DNA from: Pseudomonas sp. AN-1
Lineage (GTDB): Bacteria; Pseudomonadota; Gammaproteobacteria; Pseudomonadales; Pseudomonadaceae
Length of the DNA: 64,000 nucleotides
Assembly: GCF_034057115.1 (NCBI RefSeq)
Contig: NZ_CP139195.1
Coordinates: 3,844,001 to 3,908,000, forward strand
Reading direction: 5' to 3'
Under the pieces are notes generated by a model that saw nothing but the letters and a program-made list of their open reading frames with translations, had not been told where the DNA came from and ran no database searches. The translations under genes were made by a program, and so were the position numbers. Positions 1 to 7,760 of the stretch are shown here, in pieces (position 1 is the stretch's first letter; each line of letters opens with the position of its first letter).

Positions 1-1001
1 GCAATCCATGCGGATGCTTTGTGGCCGACTTGCTTTACAATCCAGTCTGTAGTCCCTCGCAGACTCTGCTCAATGCCGGTCCTGCCAGCTTGGGCGGTGA
101 TGATGCTACTTATCCATGCTATCCCGCCAGTCTTCAGGCCGTCGTAGCATGCCGACTTTAGTGCTACCTCCCATTCTTCTCCACTCCAAATCCTGACAGC
201 GAAAGAGATGGCAGAGGATATACCCATTGCGGTTCCGGAAAGTTTTATCCCGTTTACTGCGTCGTAGGTCAGGCTTTCAATTGTTCCGAATCTTGCAATG
301 TTTCGTGCTTGTTCATACGTGAAACTGCCTTTTCGAACAATTTCTCTTGCCTTGGAGGGGTCGTTTATGCCTTTTATTTGGCCTTTCTTAATTCTCTCTT
401 CCATGGCTTTTATTGCGTCTTCATATTTATCTGATGGCACTTCTAGTTGCATTGGTGTGCCATTTGTGTTCCAGTATCTGTATCCTGATTCATCGAATGC
501 TTCAGATACGCACTTTGAGCCTGTTCTGCAGTATTTTGTTTGTATGTAAACTCCATCTACCAGCCGGTCGGCGCCATTTTTCTGGTTGTCATGGCCAACG
601 ATTTTTGCATCCTGCAGCCTCATTTTGTCATAAAGGTGGTTGGCCTTTTCAGCGGCAAAGCCATGCCCCCTTTCTGCGTTTAATATGACATTTTCTGCAA
701 AATTTTCTGCGCTTCCGATTGCGCCGGCAGCTGTTCCGCTATGGCTGCCAAGGTCTCCCAGTTGGCTTTTATTGGTCTCAAAGTTCCATGAGGAATTACA
801 CTGTGGGCACTTTACTTTGAGGTTTCCTTTGTCTGTGGGGATGCGTAGTACCTGATGGCAGGATATGCAGGTTATGGTCGCTATAGATTCATTTTTCCAT
901 AGCCATTTGGCACTGCAGGTTGGGCACTTTACCTTTAGTTGGTGTTTGTTTTCTGGGATGTTTAGCTTTTGGTTGCAGTTAATGCAGTCAATGATTTTCA
1001 T
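1..1001 (-). CDS. Tandem zinc-ribbon protein with possible nuclease signature and hydrophobic C-terminus, 3' end outside window
   Basis: I translated this frame by hand: it stays open for 333 codons from ATG at 1001 to the window edge, so the C-terminus is missing. Two tandem zinc ribbons are visible, C6-x2-C9 with C26-x2-C29 and C45-x2-C48 with C65-x2-C68. Residues 110-165 hold a charged block with E118, D145 and Q154-x-K156, an arrangement like a PD-(D/E)XK nuclease core; that is inference only. From about 254 to 305 the chain is rich in Gly, Ala, Ser and Ile and looks like membrane-inserting or glycine-zipper helices. Base composition is much more AT-rich than the genes to the right, with ATA, AAA, TTA and AGA codons, suggesting horizontal acquisition. 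It follows a WYL regulator and a small membrane protein on the same strand. The ribosome site is weak. That it is a gene is well supported; its function is unknown. Confidence 0.75.
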   Translation of the reverse strand, partial: MKIIDCINCNQKLNIPENKHQLKVKCPTCSAKWLWKNESIATITCISCHQVLRIPTDKGNLKVKCPQCNSSWNFETNKSQLGDLGSHSGTAAGAIGSAENFAENVILNAERGHGFAAEKANHLYDKMRLQDAKIVGHDNQKNGADRLVDGVYIQTKYCRTGSKCVSEAFDESGYRYWNTNGTPMQLEVPSDKYEDAIKAMEERIKKGQIKGINDPSKAREIVRKGSFTYEQARNIARFGTIESLTYDAVNGIKLSGTAMGISSAISFAVRIWSGEEWEVALKSACYDGLKTGGIAWISSIITAQAGRTGIEQSLRGTTDWIVKQVGHKASAWI

Positions 1002-1079
1002 AGGGTGCGTGCTTTTCTTTCGGGTGGCTTGAGCTATTTTGCGATTTTCGGGATTTCTAGTGCTTTTAAATTTTTATGT

Positions 1080-1223
1080 TTAAGAATTTATTTCTTGCTC
1101 CCGATTAATTTTCTTCTCAAGATTTTCCTTCGCCCGCTTCAACTCGCTGTACTCCTGATAATGCTCGTAGCCCTTCTTCGCAATGAAGTAAAGGCCGACA
1201 GCGGCAAGGATGTTCTTCAGCAT
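1080..1223 (-). CDS. Small membrane-anchored coiled-coil protein, copy B
   Basis: A 47-aa protein starting MLKNILAAVGLYFIAKKGY. Residues 4-16 form a short hydrophobic helix with a basic flank, and residues 20-45 are a charged heptad-like helix, so it is probably a single-pass membrane peptide with a coiled coil. AGGAG lies 8 bases before the ATG. It is clearly a paralogue of the 51-aa protein at 2668-2823: the N-terminal 30 residues align nearly without gaps. The second half of the gene is AT-rich, like the downstream zinc-ribbon gene. It starts 6 bases after the stop of the WYL regulator and has its own inverted-repeat site at 1293-1307. I do not recognise a characterised family. Known only by pattern, but the RBS and the paralogy make it convincing. 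Confidence 0.7.
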   Translation of the reverse strand: MLKNILAAVGLYFIAKKGYEHYQEYSELKRAKENLEKKINREQEINS

Positions 1224-1228
1224 GACGT

Positions 1229-2326
1229 TCACTCCTGTGTGGCGTACTGGCGAGAGGCTTGCTCGGTCTGCCCACCATCTTCCATGGCGCTACGACAGCC
1301 TGTGTCGCATCCAGCCGGCTGCGCATACATCCCCCGCAACCTCTCCACCTTCCGCCCGATCTCCTCCACCCACACCTTGGGCGCATGCACGCGGATCTGG
1401 TCGTTGAGGCCGAAGATCCACCACAGGGTTTCCTGGTCCAGCGGCACGCGGGCGTGCAGGCGTTGCCAGTCGCTGTCGGGCAGCGCTTCGAGGTGCTGCT
1501 GGCGGCTGAGCGGGGTTTCGTCGAGCAGCCAGGCGATCTGCGGGGAGACGTCGGCGATCAGTTCGACTTCGTCGGGCGACTGGCGCCAGGCGAAGGCGCC
1601 GCCTTCGATGTAGCGGTCGATGTCGAAGCCTTGGTGCTCGCGGGCCGGTTCGTCCAGCAGCTCGGCGGACCGGATGCGGTGCAGGGCGAACTGGCGCAGG
1701 TCGGCGTAGTCGTTGGCGGTGCCGATCAGGTAGCTGCTGGAGTGGCGCGACACCAGGCCGGCCGGGTGGATGCGCAGGCTCCTGGCGTCGCCCTTGCTGC
1801 GGCTCAGGTAGTCGACCCGCAGCTGGCGGCGTTCGAGCAGGGCGGTGCAGACCTGCGTCCAGATCGCCGGCTGCAGCGGGGCCGGGAGCAGGGCCTTGCC
1901 GTTGGGCAGGGTGCGTACGCGGCGCGCCCAGTGGGCCAGGCCGTTGCGCTCCATGCCGTCGAGGTAGTCGCGGGCGCTGCGAAAGTGCGGGTTGAGCTGG
2001 TCCAGCACGCTCTGCGGCAGCAGGGTGTTGAGGTGGCTTTCGGCCAGGTGCAGGGCCAGCGCGGAGGCGGTGTCGAGGGCGGGCAGGCCATGGGCGGCGT
2101 CGCGGTCGAGGCTCCAGCGGTAGGGGCGCTGGCTGTCGTCGCAGAGGATCGGGAAGCGCCCGGCCAGCTTGTCGCGCAGGTCGCGCTGCAGGGAGCGCTT
2201 GTCGATCTCGAAACCCTTGTCCCTGAGCCTTTCCAGCAGGGTAGGGGTGGCGATGCGCCCCGGCCAGCGCGGGATCAGCTGCAGCAGGGCGAGGTAGCGG
2301 AACAGGGGATCCTTGGTTTCGGACAT
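1229..2326 (-). CDS. WYL-domain transcriptional regulator
   Basis: A 365-aa protein. Residues 1-65 form a winged helix-turn-helix of the DeoR/YafY type (sequence around ERLRDKGFEIDKRSLQRDL). Residues about 165-235 form the WYL domain, in which the SSYLIG segment keeps Tyr-Leu of the name-giving triad but not Trp. A WCX-like C-terminal region follows to about 333. Such proteins bind DNA and sense nucleic acid or nucleotide ligands, and many govern phage-defence or DNA-damage genes. The start at 2326 was chosen because the helix-turn-helix begins a few residues later; an upstream extension would run through the neighbouring zinc-ribbon gene. The last 30 or so residues (after RLRGMYAQPAG) run through the inverted repeat that precedes the next gene, and look like a tail gained when that block was duplicated. 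It probably regulates its own neighbourhood. Confidence 0.9.
   Translation of the reverse strand: MSETKDPLFRYLALLQLIPRWPGRIATPTLLERLRDKGFEIDKRSLQRDLRDKLAGRFPILCDDSQRPYRWSLDRDAAHGLPALDTASALALHLAESHLNTLLPQSVLDQLNPHFRSARDYLDGMERNGLAHWARRVRTLPNGKALLPAPLQPAIWTQVCTALLERRQLRVDYLSRSKGDARSLRIHPAGLVSRHSSSYLIGTANDYADLRQFALHRIRSAELLDEPAREHQGFDIDRYIEGGAFAWRQSPDEVELIADVSPQIAWLLDETPLSRQQHLEALPDSDWQRLHARVPLDQETLWWIFGLNDQIRVHAPKVWVEEIGRKVERLRGMYAQPAGCDTGCRSAMEDGGQTEQASRQYATQE
1293..1307. promoter_or_regulatory. Inverted repeat CGACA-N5-TGTCG, copy B
   Basis: A perfect five-base inverted repeat around the spacer GCCTG, 70 bases before the start of the 47-aa protein and inside the 3' end of the WYL gene. The same repeat with the same spacer, followed by the same short block (CATGGAAGAT on the minus strand), precedes the paralogous gene at 2823. 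It is probably an operator, possibly for the WYL protein. Confidence 0.55.
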
Positions 2327-2442
2327 CGTGCGGCTTCCGTGTCGACGTTGGCGGATGGCCTGTGACCGGTGTCCGCTTGTCGGCGAGTGTAAGACGGCGG
2401 ATGGGCATTTGGCCACTAGCGGGGCAGTGCCTTGTCGGGCGC

Positions 2443-2652
2443 TCAGTGCCTGCCGCCAAGGAGCTGCTGCAGCCTGGCCCTGAAGGTCTCGGCGGCGCTG
2501 GCCGGGCGCCATTGCAGCGTCTGGCTGCCGCACTGCGGGCAGTGCTCGAACCAGTCGACGCCGAGGACCAGTGCATCGCTGCGCGGGATGACGGTGCGGC
2601 ACCAGCCGCAGTCGGTGCAGCGGAAGGTGGAGGGCGGTGGCGGAATCGGCAT
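2443..2652 (-). CDS. Small zinc-ribbon protein
   Basis: A 69-aa protein, MPIPPPPSTFRCTDCGWCR at the N-terminus. Two CxxC pairs, C12-x2-C15 and C39-x2-C42, form a rubredoxin-like zinc ribbon; an extra Cys lies just after the first knuckle. It begins 15 bases after the 51-aa membrane protein and ends 116 bases before the WYL gene, all on the same strand, so it probably belongs to the same transcript. The function is unknown; small ribbons of this kind usually act through protein or nucleic-acid contacts. Supported by clean coding character and the cysteine pattern. Confidence 0.75.
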   Translation of the reverse strand: MPIPPPPSTFRCTDCGWCRTVIPRSDALVLGVDWFEHCPQCGSQTLQWRPASAAETFRARLQQLLGGRH

Positions 2653-2667
2653 GCGGAGGCTCCCGGG

Positions 2668-2823
2668 TCATTGCAGGTCAGGGCGGGGCTGGGCCTGGCG
2701 CTTGGCCAGCTGTTCCTGCAGTTCCTCGTTTTCCTGCTTGAGTGCGCGGTATTCCCGGTAGTGCGCGTAGCCCTTCCGGGCGACGAAGATCAGGCCGACG
2801 GCGGCGAGAAGGTTCTTCAGCAT
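2668..2823 (-). CDS. Small membrane-anchored coiled-coil protein, copy A
   Basis: A 51-aa protein starting MLKNLLAAVGLIFVARKGY. A hydrophobic helix at residues 4-15 is followed by a basic patch and a charged helix rich in Glu, Gln and Leu that should form a coiled coil. AAGGAG sits 7 bases before the ATG at 2823, which decides that start over a longer in-frame one at 2922 that would run through the inverted repeat. It is paralogous to the 47-aa protein at 1080-1223 and likely opens the transcript that continues into the zinc ribbon and the WYL regulator. No characterised family recognised. Confidence 0.75.
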   Translation of the reverse strand: MLKNLLAAVGLIFVARKGYAHYREYRALKQENEELQEQLAKRQAQPRPDLQ

Positions 2824-2877
2824 GGCGTTGCTCCTTGCGGGAGGCATCGGGCGGTCTTCCGTATCTTCCATGCTGGC

Positions 2878-2894
2878 GCGACAGCCTGTGTCGC
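2878..2894. promoter_or_regulatory. Inverted repeat GCGACA-N5-TGTCGC, copy A
   Basis: A perfect six-base inverted repeat around GCCTG, 55 bases before the start of the 51-aa membrane protein. Its core is identical, spacer included, to the site at 1293-1307. Its position suits an operator at the head of the minus-strand module. Confidence 0.6.
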
Positions 2895-3083
2895 AGCGCA
2901 TGCGCCCAGCCGCCTCCGGCACAGGTTGCGCCGTCAGCGGGGCGGCGCGGATTGTTGCACCCCACGCAAAACAGGCTTCTCCACATCGGCATTTTTCCCG
3001 CGGCGGGCGGGGCGGAAAATATGTCCATGCCCGGCAGCGAACCAGCCTCCGGGCGGCTTTCCACCCAAGAGGTCGAGTTGCTC

Positions 3084-3338
3084 ATGAAATCCAAAGCTCT
3101 GTTCCTGACCGTCATGCTGGCCTCTACCGGGGCCTTCGCCGCCGAGGCTTCGGCAGGCAACGACGCGCAGGCGACCGCCTACACCTACGGCATGAATCTG
3201 GATGTCGCCGAGGTGATCGCCATCAATGAAGCCCCCCACGGGCGTTGCGAGCTGGTGCCGACCGAGATGACCTACCGCGATTCCCAGGGCCAGGTGAAGA
3301 CCATCAGCTACACCAAGCAGGACATGTACTGCGAGTAA
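3084..3338 (+). CDS. DUF2790 family periplasmic protein
   Basis: An 84-aa protein with a cleavable signal peptide (residues 1-20, ending AFAAE) and a short mature domain with YTYGMNLDVAEVI and a final Cys pair (GRCELV and DMYCE) that could form a disulfide. This pattern fits the Pseudomonas-specific DUF2790 family, small exported proteins of unknown role that often occur in several copies near stress or metal-responsive genes. The start is the first ATG giving a signal peptide; AGAGG lies 11-12 bases upstream. A strong terminator follows at 3421. Confidence 0.85.
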   Translation: MKSKALFLTVMLASTGAFAAEASAGNDAQATAYTYGMNLDVAEVIAINEAPHGRCELVPTEMTYRDSQGQVKTISYTKQDMYCE

Positions 3339-3420
3339 GCCGTTTGCCGTAATCCGCTTCCTTTCCCGTTTCTCCACGGAGTGCCCCGCGAAGTTTCTGA
3401 CTTCTCAACGCTCCCTGTTA

Positions 3421-3448
3421 GGCAGGCTCCCTGAGCCTGCCTTTTTTT
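3421..3448 (+). terminator. Rho-independent terminator after the DUF2790 gene
   Basis: A nine-base-pair perfect stem, GGCAGGCTC with GAGCCTGCC around a three-base loop, followed by seven T. It lies 82 bases after the DUF2790 stop. Confidence 0.9.
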
Positions 3449-3594
3449 GTTTTGCCGTTCGGCAGGGCGCCGCCGTCCGAGGCAGGGAGGCCTGTCGTTC
3501 CCATGCGGTGGCGCGCCGCGGCTGCGTTATGCTGGCAGCGGCGGCCGGCGCGTGGGGATCGGCCCCATCCCTGTTCGCGGAGGTCGTCTTTCCC

Positions 3595-4530
3595 ATGGAT
3601 GTATTGCAGGCCATGCGGGTGTTCGCCCGGGTCATCGACAGCGGCAGCTTCACCGCGGCCGCCCAGGCGCTCGAGCTGTCCACCGCCCAGGTGTCGCGGC
3701 TGGTCTCCGACCTGGAGGCCAGTCTCAGCACGCGCCTGCTCTATCGCACCACCCGCCGCCTGCGCCTGACCGAGGCCGGCGAGCGCTACCTGCAGCGCTG
3801 CCGGGAGATCCTCGTCCAGGTCGACGAGGCCGCCGCCGAGGCCAGCGGCGCGCATCTGACCCCACGCGGCCGCCTGCGCGTGCACTCCTTCACCGGCCTG
3901 GGCACCCAGTACCTGATGCCGCTGGTGGTGCGCTACGCCGAGCTGTATCCGCAGGTCGACGTCGATCTCAGCCTGTCGCAGCGCACCCCCGATCTGCTCG
4001 AGGAAGGCCACGACGTGGTGGTGACCCATTGCCGCGAGCTGCCGGATTCCGAACTGGTCGCCCAGCGTCTGGGCGAGGTCTTCAACGTGGTGTGCGCCGC
4101 GCCCGACTATCTGCGCCGCCTGGGCACGCCGTCGTGTCCCGAGGCGCTGCGCGAGCACCGCTGCCTGCGCCTGCTCGACCCGGTGTATCCCGGCGACTGG
4201 GTGTTCGAGCGCGCCGGCGAGCGGCAGGTGATCAGCCCCGGCGATGGCTTCCAGGCCAACGTTTCCGAGGCCATGGTGCAGGCGGTGGTGGCCGGCATGG
4301 GCGTGGGGCTGCTGCCCAACTTCGTCGCCGCCCGCGCGTTGCGCGAGGGCAGCCTGGTGCGGGTGCTGCCCGAGTGGCAGCTGCAGGAGCGCAGCCTGTA
4401 TGCGCTGTACTCCTCGCGGCGCTTCCTCGACGCCAAGATCAAGACCTGGATCGAGCTGCTCAAGGCCGAGCTGCCGCGGCTGCTGGCGCGCGATGCGGCC
4501 GATCTGGGCAATCCCGCCTACTGGGCCTGA
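3595..4530 (+). CDS. LysR-family transcriptional regulator
   Basis: A 311-aa LysR-type regulator. The N-terminal helix-turn-helix is at residues 1-60 (MRVFARVIDSGSFTAAAQAL, with AQVSRLVSDLE as recognition helix), followed by the two-lobed effector-binding domain. GGAGG lies about 10 bases before the ATG at 3595. The gene converges on the efflux operon: its last 13 bases overlap the end of the membrane-fusion gene at 4518. AaeR-type regulators usually sit next to this class of aromatic-acid efflux genes, so it may regulate them, but the divergent AraC gene at 9499 is at least as likely. Confidence 0.93.
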   Translation: MDVLQAMRVFARVIDSGSFTAAAQALELSTAQVSRLVSDLEASLSTRLLYRTTRRLRLTEAGERYLQRCREILVQVDEAAAEASGAHLTPRGRLRVHSFTGLGTQYLMPLVVRYAELYPQVDVDLSLSQRTPDLLEEGHDVVVTHCRELPDSELVAQRLGEVFNVVCAAPDYLRRLGTPSCPEALREHRCLRLLDPVYPGDWVFERAGERQVISPGDGFQANVSEAMVQAVVAGMGVGLLPNFVAARALREGSLVRVLPEWQLQERSLYALYSSRRFLDAKIKTWIELLKAELPRLLARDAADLGNPAYWA

Positions 4531-5402
4531 GCGGCCGCCGCGCCCTGGCGCACGATCACCGTGCAGGTGATGCCGGCGGCCAGCAGCACGCCGTCGGGCA
4601 CCCGGTCGAGGGCGATGCGCACCGGCACGCGCTGGGCCAGGCGCACCCAGTTGAAGGTCGGGTTGACGTCGGCGATCAGCTCGCGGCTCTGCGGGTTGTC
4701 GCGGTCGTAGATGGCGCGGGCGATGCTCTCGATATGCCCCTCGAGACGCTGTCCGCTCATCAGCTGCATGTCCACCCTGGCGCCGATCTCGAGCAGCGGC
4801 AGCTTGGTCTCCTCGAAGTAGCCGTAGACCCAGTAGGAGTGGCGGTCGACCACCGCCAGCTGCGCCGCACCGGCCTGGGCGTAGTCGCCGGGGCGCACGG
4901 CGAGGTTGGTCACGTAGCCGTCCACCGGGGCCAGCACGCGGGTGCGCGCCAGGTCCAGCTCGGCCTGCTCCAGCTGCACCAGCGCACGGCGGTACTCGGC
5001 GCGCGCCGCGGCGGCGGCGTTGGCGGCGTCGTCGCGGTCCTCGCGCGACACCACCTGCTCGTCCAGCGCCAGGCGCCGCCTGGCGTTCTGCTCGCGCATC
5101 GCCAGGCTGGCCCGGCGTGCGGCGACCAGGGCGCGGGCCTCGTCGACGGCCAGCCGGTAGCGCGCCGGGTCGATCTGCAGCAGCAGGTCGCCCTTCTTCA
5201 CCGTCTGGTTGTCGTGCACCGGGACCTCCAGCACCAGGCCGGCGACGTCCGGCGCCACCGTGACCACGTCGGCGCGCACCCGGCCGTCGCGGGTCCAGGG
5301 CGATTCCATGTAGTTGACCCACAGGCTGCGGCCGAGCCAGAGGGCGGCGAGCACCACGCCGAGGGTGGCGAGAAAGCTGATGATCGATTGGCGGGACAAC
5401 AT
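4518..5402 (-). CDS. HlyD-family membrane fusion protein of an aromatic-type efflux system
   Basis: A 294-aa periplasmic adaptor. One N-terminal transmembrane helix (residues 7-25) is followed by the biotinyl-lipoyl half-motif AGLVLEVPVHDNQTVKKGD, an alpha-hairpin at about 75-140, the second lipoyl half near VDGYVTNLAVRPGDY and a beta-barrel. Length and order fit the EmrA/AaeA group, which joins an inner-membrane pump to an outer-membrane channel. It is the last gene of a four-gene operon (7757-9262, 5622-7760, 5417-5632, 4518-5402) whose members overlap or nearly touch. The substrate cannot be read from the sequence; relatives export p-hydroxybenzoate and related aromatic acids. Confidence 0.92.
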   Translation of the reverse strand: MLSRQSIISFLATLGVVLAALWLGRSLWVNYMESPWTRDGRVRADVVTVAPDVAGLVLEVPVHDNQTVKKGDLLLQIDPARYRLAVDEARALVAARRASLAMREQNARRRLALDEQVVSREDRDDAANAAAAARAEYRRALVQLEQAELDLARTRVLAPVDGYVTNLAVRPGDYAQAGAAQLAVVDRHSYWVYGYFEETKLPLLEIGARVDMQLMSGQRLEGHIESIARAIYDRDNPQSRELIADVNPTFNWVRLAQRVPVRIALDRVPDGVLLAAGITCTVIVRQGAAAAQAQ

Positions 5403-5416
5403 GGACGGTCTCCGGC

Positions 5417-5632
5417 TCAGGGGTAAACGGTCAGGGCCAGGCCGGCGAACACGCAGGCGAACAGGCCCATGCGCAGCAGGCTCGGGTGCCAGGCGTGGCG
5501 GTAGACGCCGCTGCCGGCGAGCAGGCGGTCGAGGCCCCAGGTCAGCAGCATGGCGAGCAGGAACAGTGCGGCGACGCTGGGCAGCAGCACGCCGTGGAAG
5601 GCGATCTCGCGCGGCAGGGGATCAGGCAGCAT
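5417..5632 (-). CDS. DUF1656 (AaeX-like) small membrane protein
   Basis: A 71-aa protein with two transmembrane helices (residues about 13-33 and 51-70) and the N-terminal REIAFHGVLLPS signature of DUF1656, the family of AaeX. These small proteins are encoded almost only beside FUSC pumps and HlyD-type adaptors, as here. It overlaps the FUSC gene by 11 bases and is followed 14 bases later by the adaptor gene. Its role is not established; it may be an accessory subunit of the pump. Confidence 0.9.
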   Translation of the reverse strand: MLPDPLPREIAFHGVLLPSVAALFLLAMLLTWGLDRLLAGSGVYRHAWHPSLLRMGLFACVFAGLALTVYP

Positions 5633-7760
5633 GGGCGGCTCCGGGCAGACGCTCGGCCAGCGGCGAGTGCGGGTCGAGCAGGGCGGTGCGGATGAAGTGC
5701 AGGTAGCTTTCCAGGCGGCGCAGCGGCGAGCTGGCGAAGTGCGGCGCGCGCGCCTCCGGGGTGCGCCGCACGGCGTCGATGGCCCGCTCGACCCGAGCCA
5801 GCGCCTGGCTCAGGTGCGCCGGCGTGGGCCGCGCGAACAGCCGCACCAGCGCCGCGGCGAGGGCGTCGAAGGCCAGCCGCCAGCTGGTGCCCGCGGCGTA
5901 GCTGGACTCGTCGGGCAGCGCGGCCTTCTCCTGGCGCAGCTCGATCACCGCGTGGCCGATCTCCAGCACCAGGGTCATCCAGCGCAGCAGGTCGCGCTGC
6001 ACCGCGGGGTGGCCGGCGGCGAGGTCGTGGGCCTGGGTCAGCAGGTCGCGGGTGGAGCTGTCGAAGCGCGCGGGCAGCCCGGCGAGCGGCGCACGCACCG
6101 CATGCACCACGCGGCGGCGCAGGTCGCGCTCGAGGTGGCGCCACATCCACGGCCGGTTGGGCGGCAGCACGCAGGCCATCACCACCGCCACCAGCAGCTG
6201 CGACAGCACCAGGGCGATGTAGTTGTTGAGCAGGCTGGCCGGGTCGTGAACGGTGAAGTTGGCCGGGAGGGTGCCGAAGCCGAACAGGATCAGCAGGCCC
6301 AGGCCGTAGCCGGCCCAGCGCGGGCGGGTGACCAGGTACAGGCCGAACAGGAACACCGGGGCCAGCGCCAGGGCGAGCATGGGGAAGCCGCCGATGCGCG
6401 GGAATAGCAGGAAGCTCTCGACGAAGCCGAACAGGGCGGCGAGGAAGGTGCCGCCGGCCATCTGCAGGGCCATGCGCGCCGGATTGGCCGAGGCCGAGCA
6501 CAGGGAGCCGATGATCACCGCGGTGATCAGGAACATGTGGCCGCTGGGCCAGGCGCTCTGCAGCCAGAGGGCGCTGCCCAGGCCGATCAGCAGCAGCATG
6601 CGCAGGGCGGCGACGCCGACGGCCAGGCGGTTGGCGCGTGGCGCGAAGCGCTCGCTCCCGCGCTCGCGCTCATGGCGGGCCGGCGCCAGCGCGGCGTGGG
6701 TCTGCGCGTAGTCGTGCAGGTCGTCGGCGAGGCGGTAGAGCAGCTCGGCGGCGGTGTCGAAGTCCAGGCGCAGCGGGCTGTCCGCGGGCAGCCCGCCGAG
6801 GCCGGCGCGGCACTGGCGGATCAGCGGCAGCAGCCGCGCGCGGTAGTCCTCCAGCTGCGTGGCCAGTTCGGCGGCGCCGCGTTCGTCCAGCGTCCGCTGC
6901 TGCCAGGGGGCGAGCAGGCCGCTCAGGCTGTCCAGGCAGGGGACGAAGGCGTCCAGGGCCAGGCTGGCGCCCTGGCTGCGCAGGCGCGCGAGCAGCTGCT
7001 GCAGGGCGTGGAAGCGGCTGCCGATGGCCATGAAGTCGTGGTTCAGGCGGCTCAGGCGGCCCATGCGCAGGGCGAGCTGCGGGTCGTCGTAGCCGCTCAT
7101 GCTGCGCAGGGTTTCCAGGCGCACGGTCTGCGCGGCGAGGCGCGCCTGGGCGGCCTCGAGGGTGGCTCGGTCGCCGCCGTGCAGGTGGGTCACGGCCAGC
7201 GCGGCGAAGTCGCCGAAGCGCCGGGCGACGGCCTGGCGCATGGCGCTGCCGGTGCTCTGCGGCAGGATCGCGGCGCTGAACACCGAGCAGCACAGCACGC
7301 CCAGGCCGATCTCCAGCACCCGCCACAGCGCCTGGATGAAGGCGGTCTGCGGATGCTGGATGGCGGTGAGGCTGACCAGGGTGGCGGTGTAGCCGGCCAG
7401 CAGGCAGCTGTAGCTGCGCAGGTCGCGGTAGCGCGCCGCGCCGGCGGTGCACAGGGCGACCCAGAGCGCCATGCCGCCGAGGAACAGCACCGGCTCCTGG
7501 TTGAACAGGGCGATCAGCGGCAGCATGGCCAGCAGGCCGATCACCGTGCCGAGCAGGCGGTGCAGGCTCTTGGCGATCACCTGGCCGCTCTGCGGCTGCA
7601 TGACGATGAACACCGCCATCACCGCGGTGCTCGGCTGCGGCATGTCCAGGCGCATCGCCAGCCACAGGGTGGTCAGCGCCGCCGCCAGCATCTTGAAGAT
7701 GAAGATCCAGCAGAGGCCCTCGCTGCGCGCCCACACGGTCAGGTCGTCGCGCAGGCTCAT
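5622..7760 (-). CDS. FUSC-family (AaeB-like) inner-membrane efflux protein
   Basis: A 712-aa protein with the FUSC layout: a block of about six transmembrane helices at residues 20-165, a cytoplasmic domain of about 180 residues, a second helical block at about 360-510 and a second soluble part. It starts MSLRDDLTVWARSEG at 7760, where ATGA overlaps the stop of the outer-membrane factor gene; the frame stays open upstream but only as a shadow of that gene. Relatives (AaeB, fusaric acid resistance proteins) export aromatic carboxylic acids with a HlyD adaptor and an outer-membrane factor, both present here. Confidence 0.92.
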   Translation of the reverse strand: MSLRDDLTVWARSEGLCWIFIFKMLAAALTTLWLAMRLDMPQPSTAVMAVFIVMQPQSGQVIAKSLHRLLGTVIGLLAMLPLIALFNQEPVLFLGGMALWVALCTAGAARYRDLRSYSCLLAGYTATLVSLTAIQHPQTAFIQALWRVLEIGLGVLCCSVFSAAILPQSTGSAMRQAVARRFGDFAALAVTHLHGGDRATLEAAQARLAAQTVRLETLRSMSGYDDPQLALRMGRLSRLNHDFMAIGSRFHALQQLLARLRSQGASLALDAFVPCLDSLSGLLAPWQQRTLDERGAAELATQLEDYRARLLPLIRQCRAGLGGLPADSPLRLDFDTAAELLYRLADDLHDYAQTHAALAPARHERERGSERFAPRANRLAVGVAALRMLLLIGLGSALWLQSAWPSGHMFLITAVIIGSLCSASANPARMALQMAGGTFLAALFGFVESFLLFPRIGGFPMLALALAPVFLFGLYLVTRPRWAGYGLGLLILFGFGTLPANFTVHDPASLLNNYIALVLSQLLVAVVMACVLPPNRPWMWRHLERDLRRRVVHAVRAPLAGLPARFDSSTRDLLTQAHDLAAGHPAVQRDLLRWMTLVLEIGHAVIELRQEKAALPDESSYAAGTSWRLAFDALAAALVRLFARPTPAHLSQALARVERAIDAVRRTPEARAPHFASSPLRRLESYLHFIRTALLDPHSPLAERLPGAAHAA

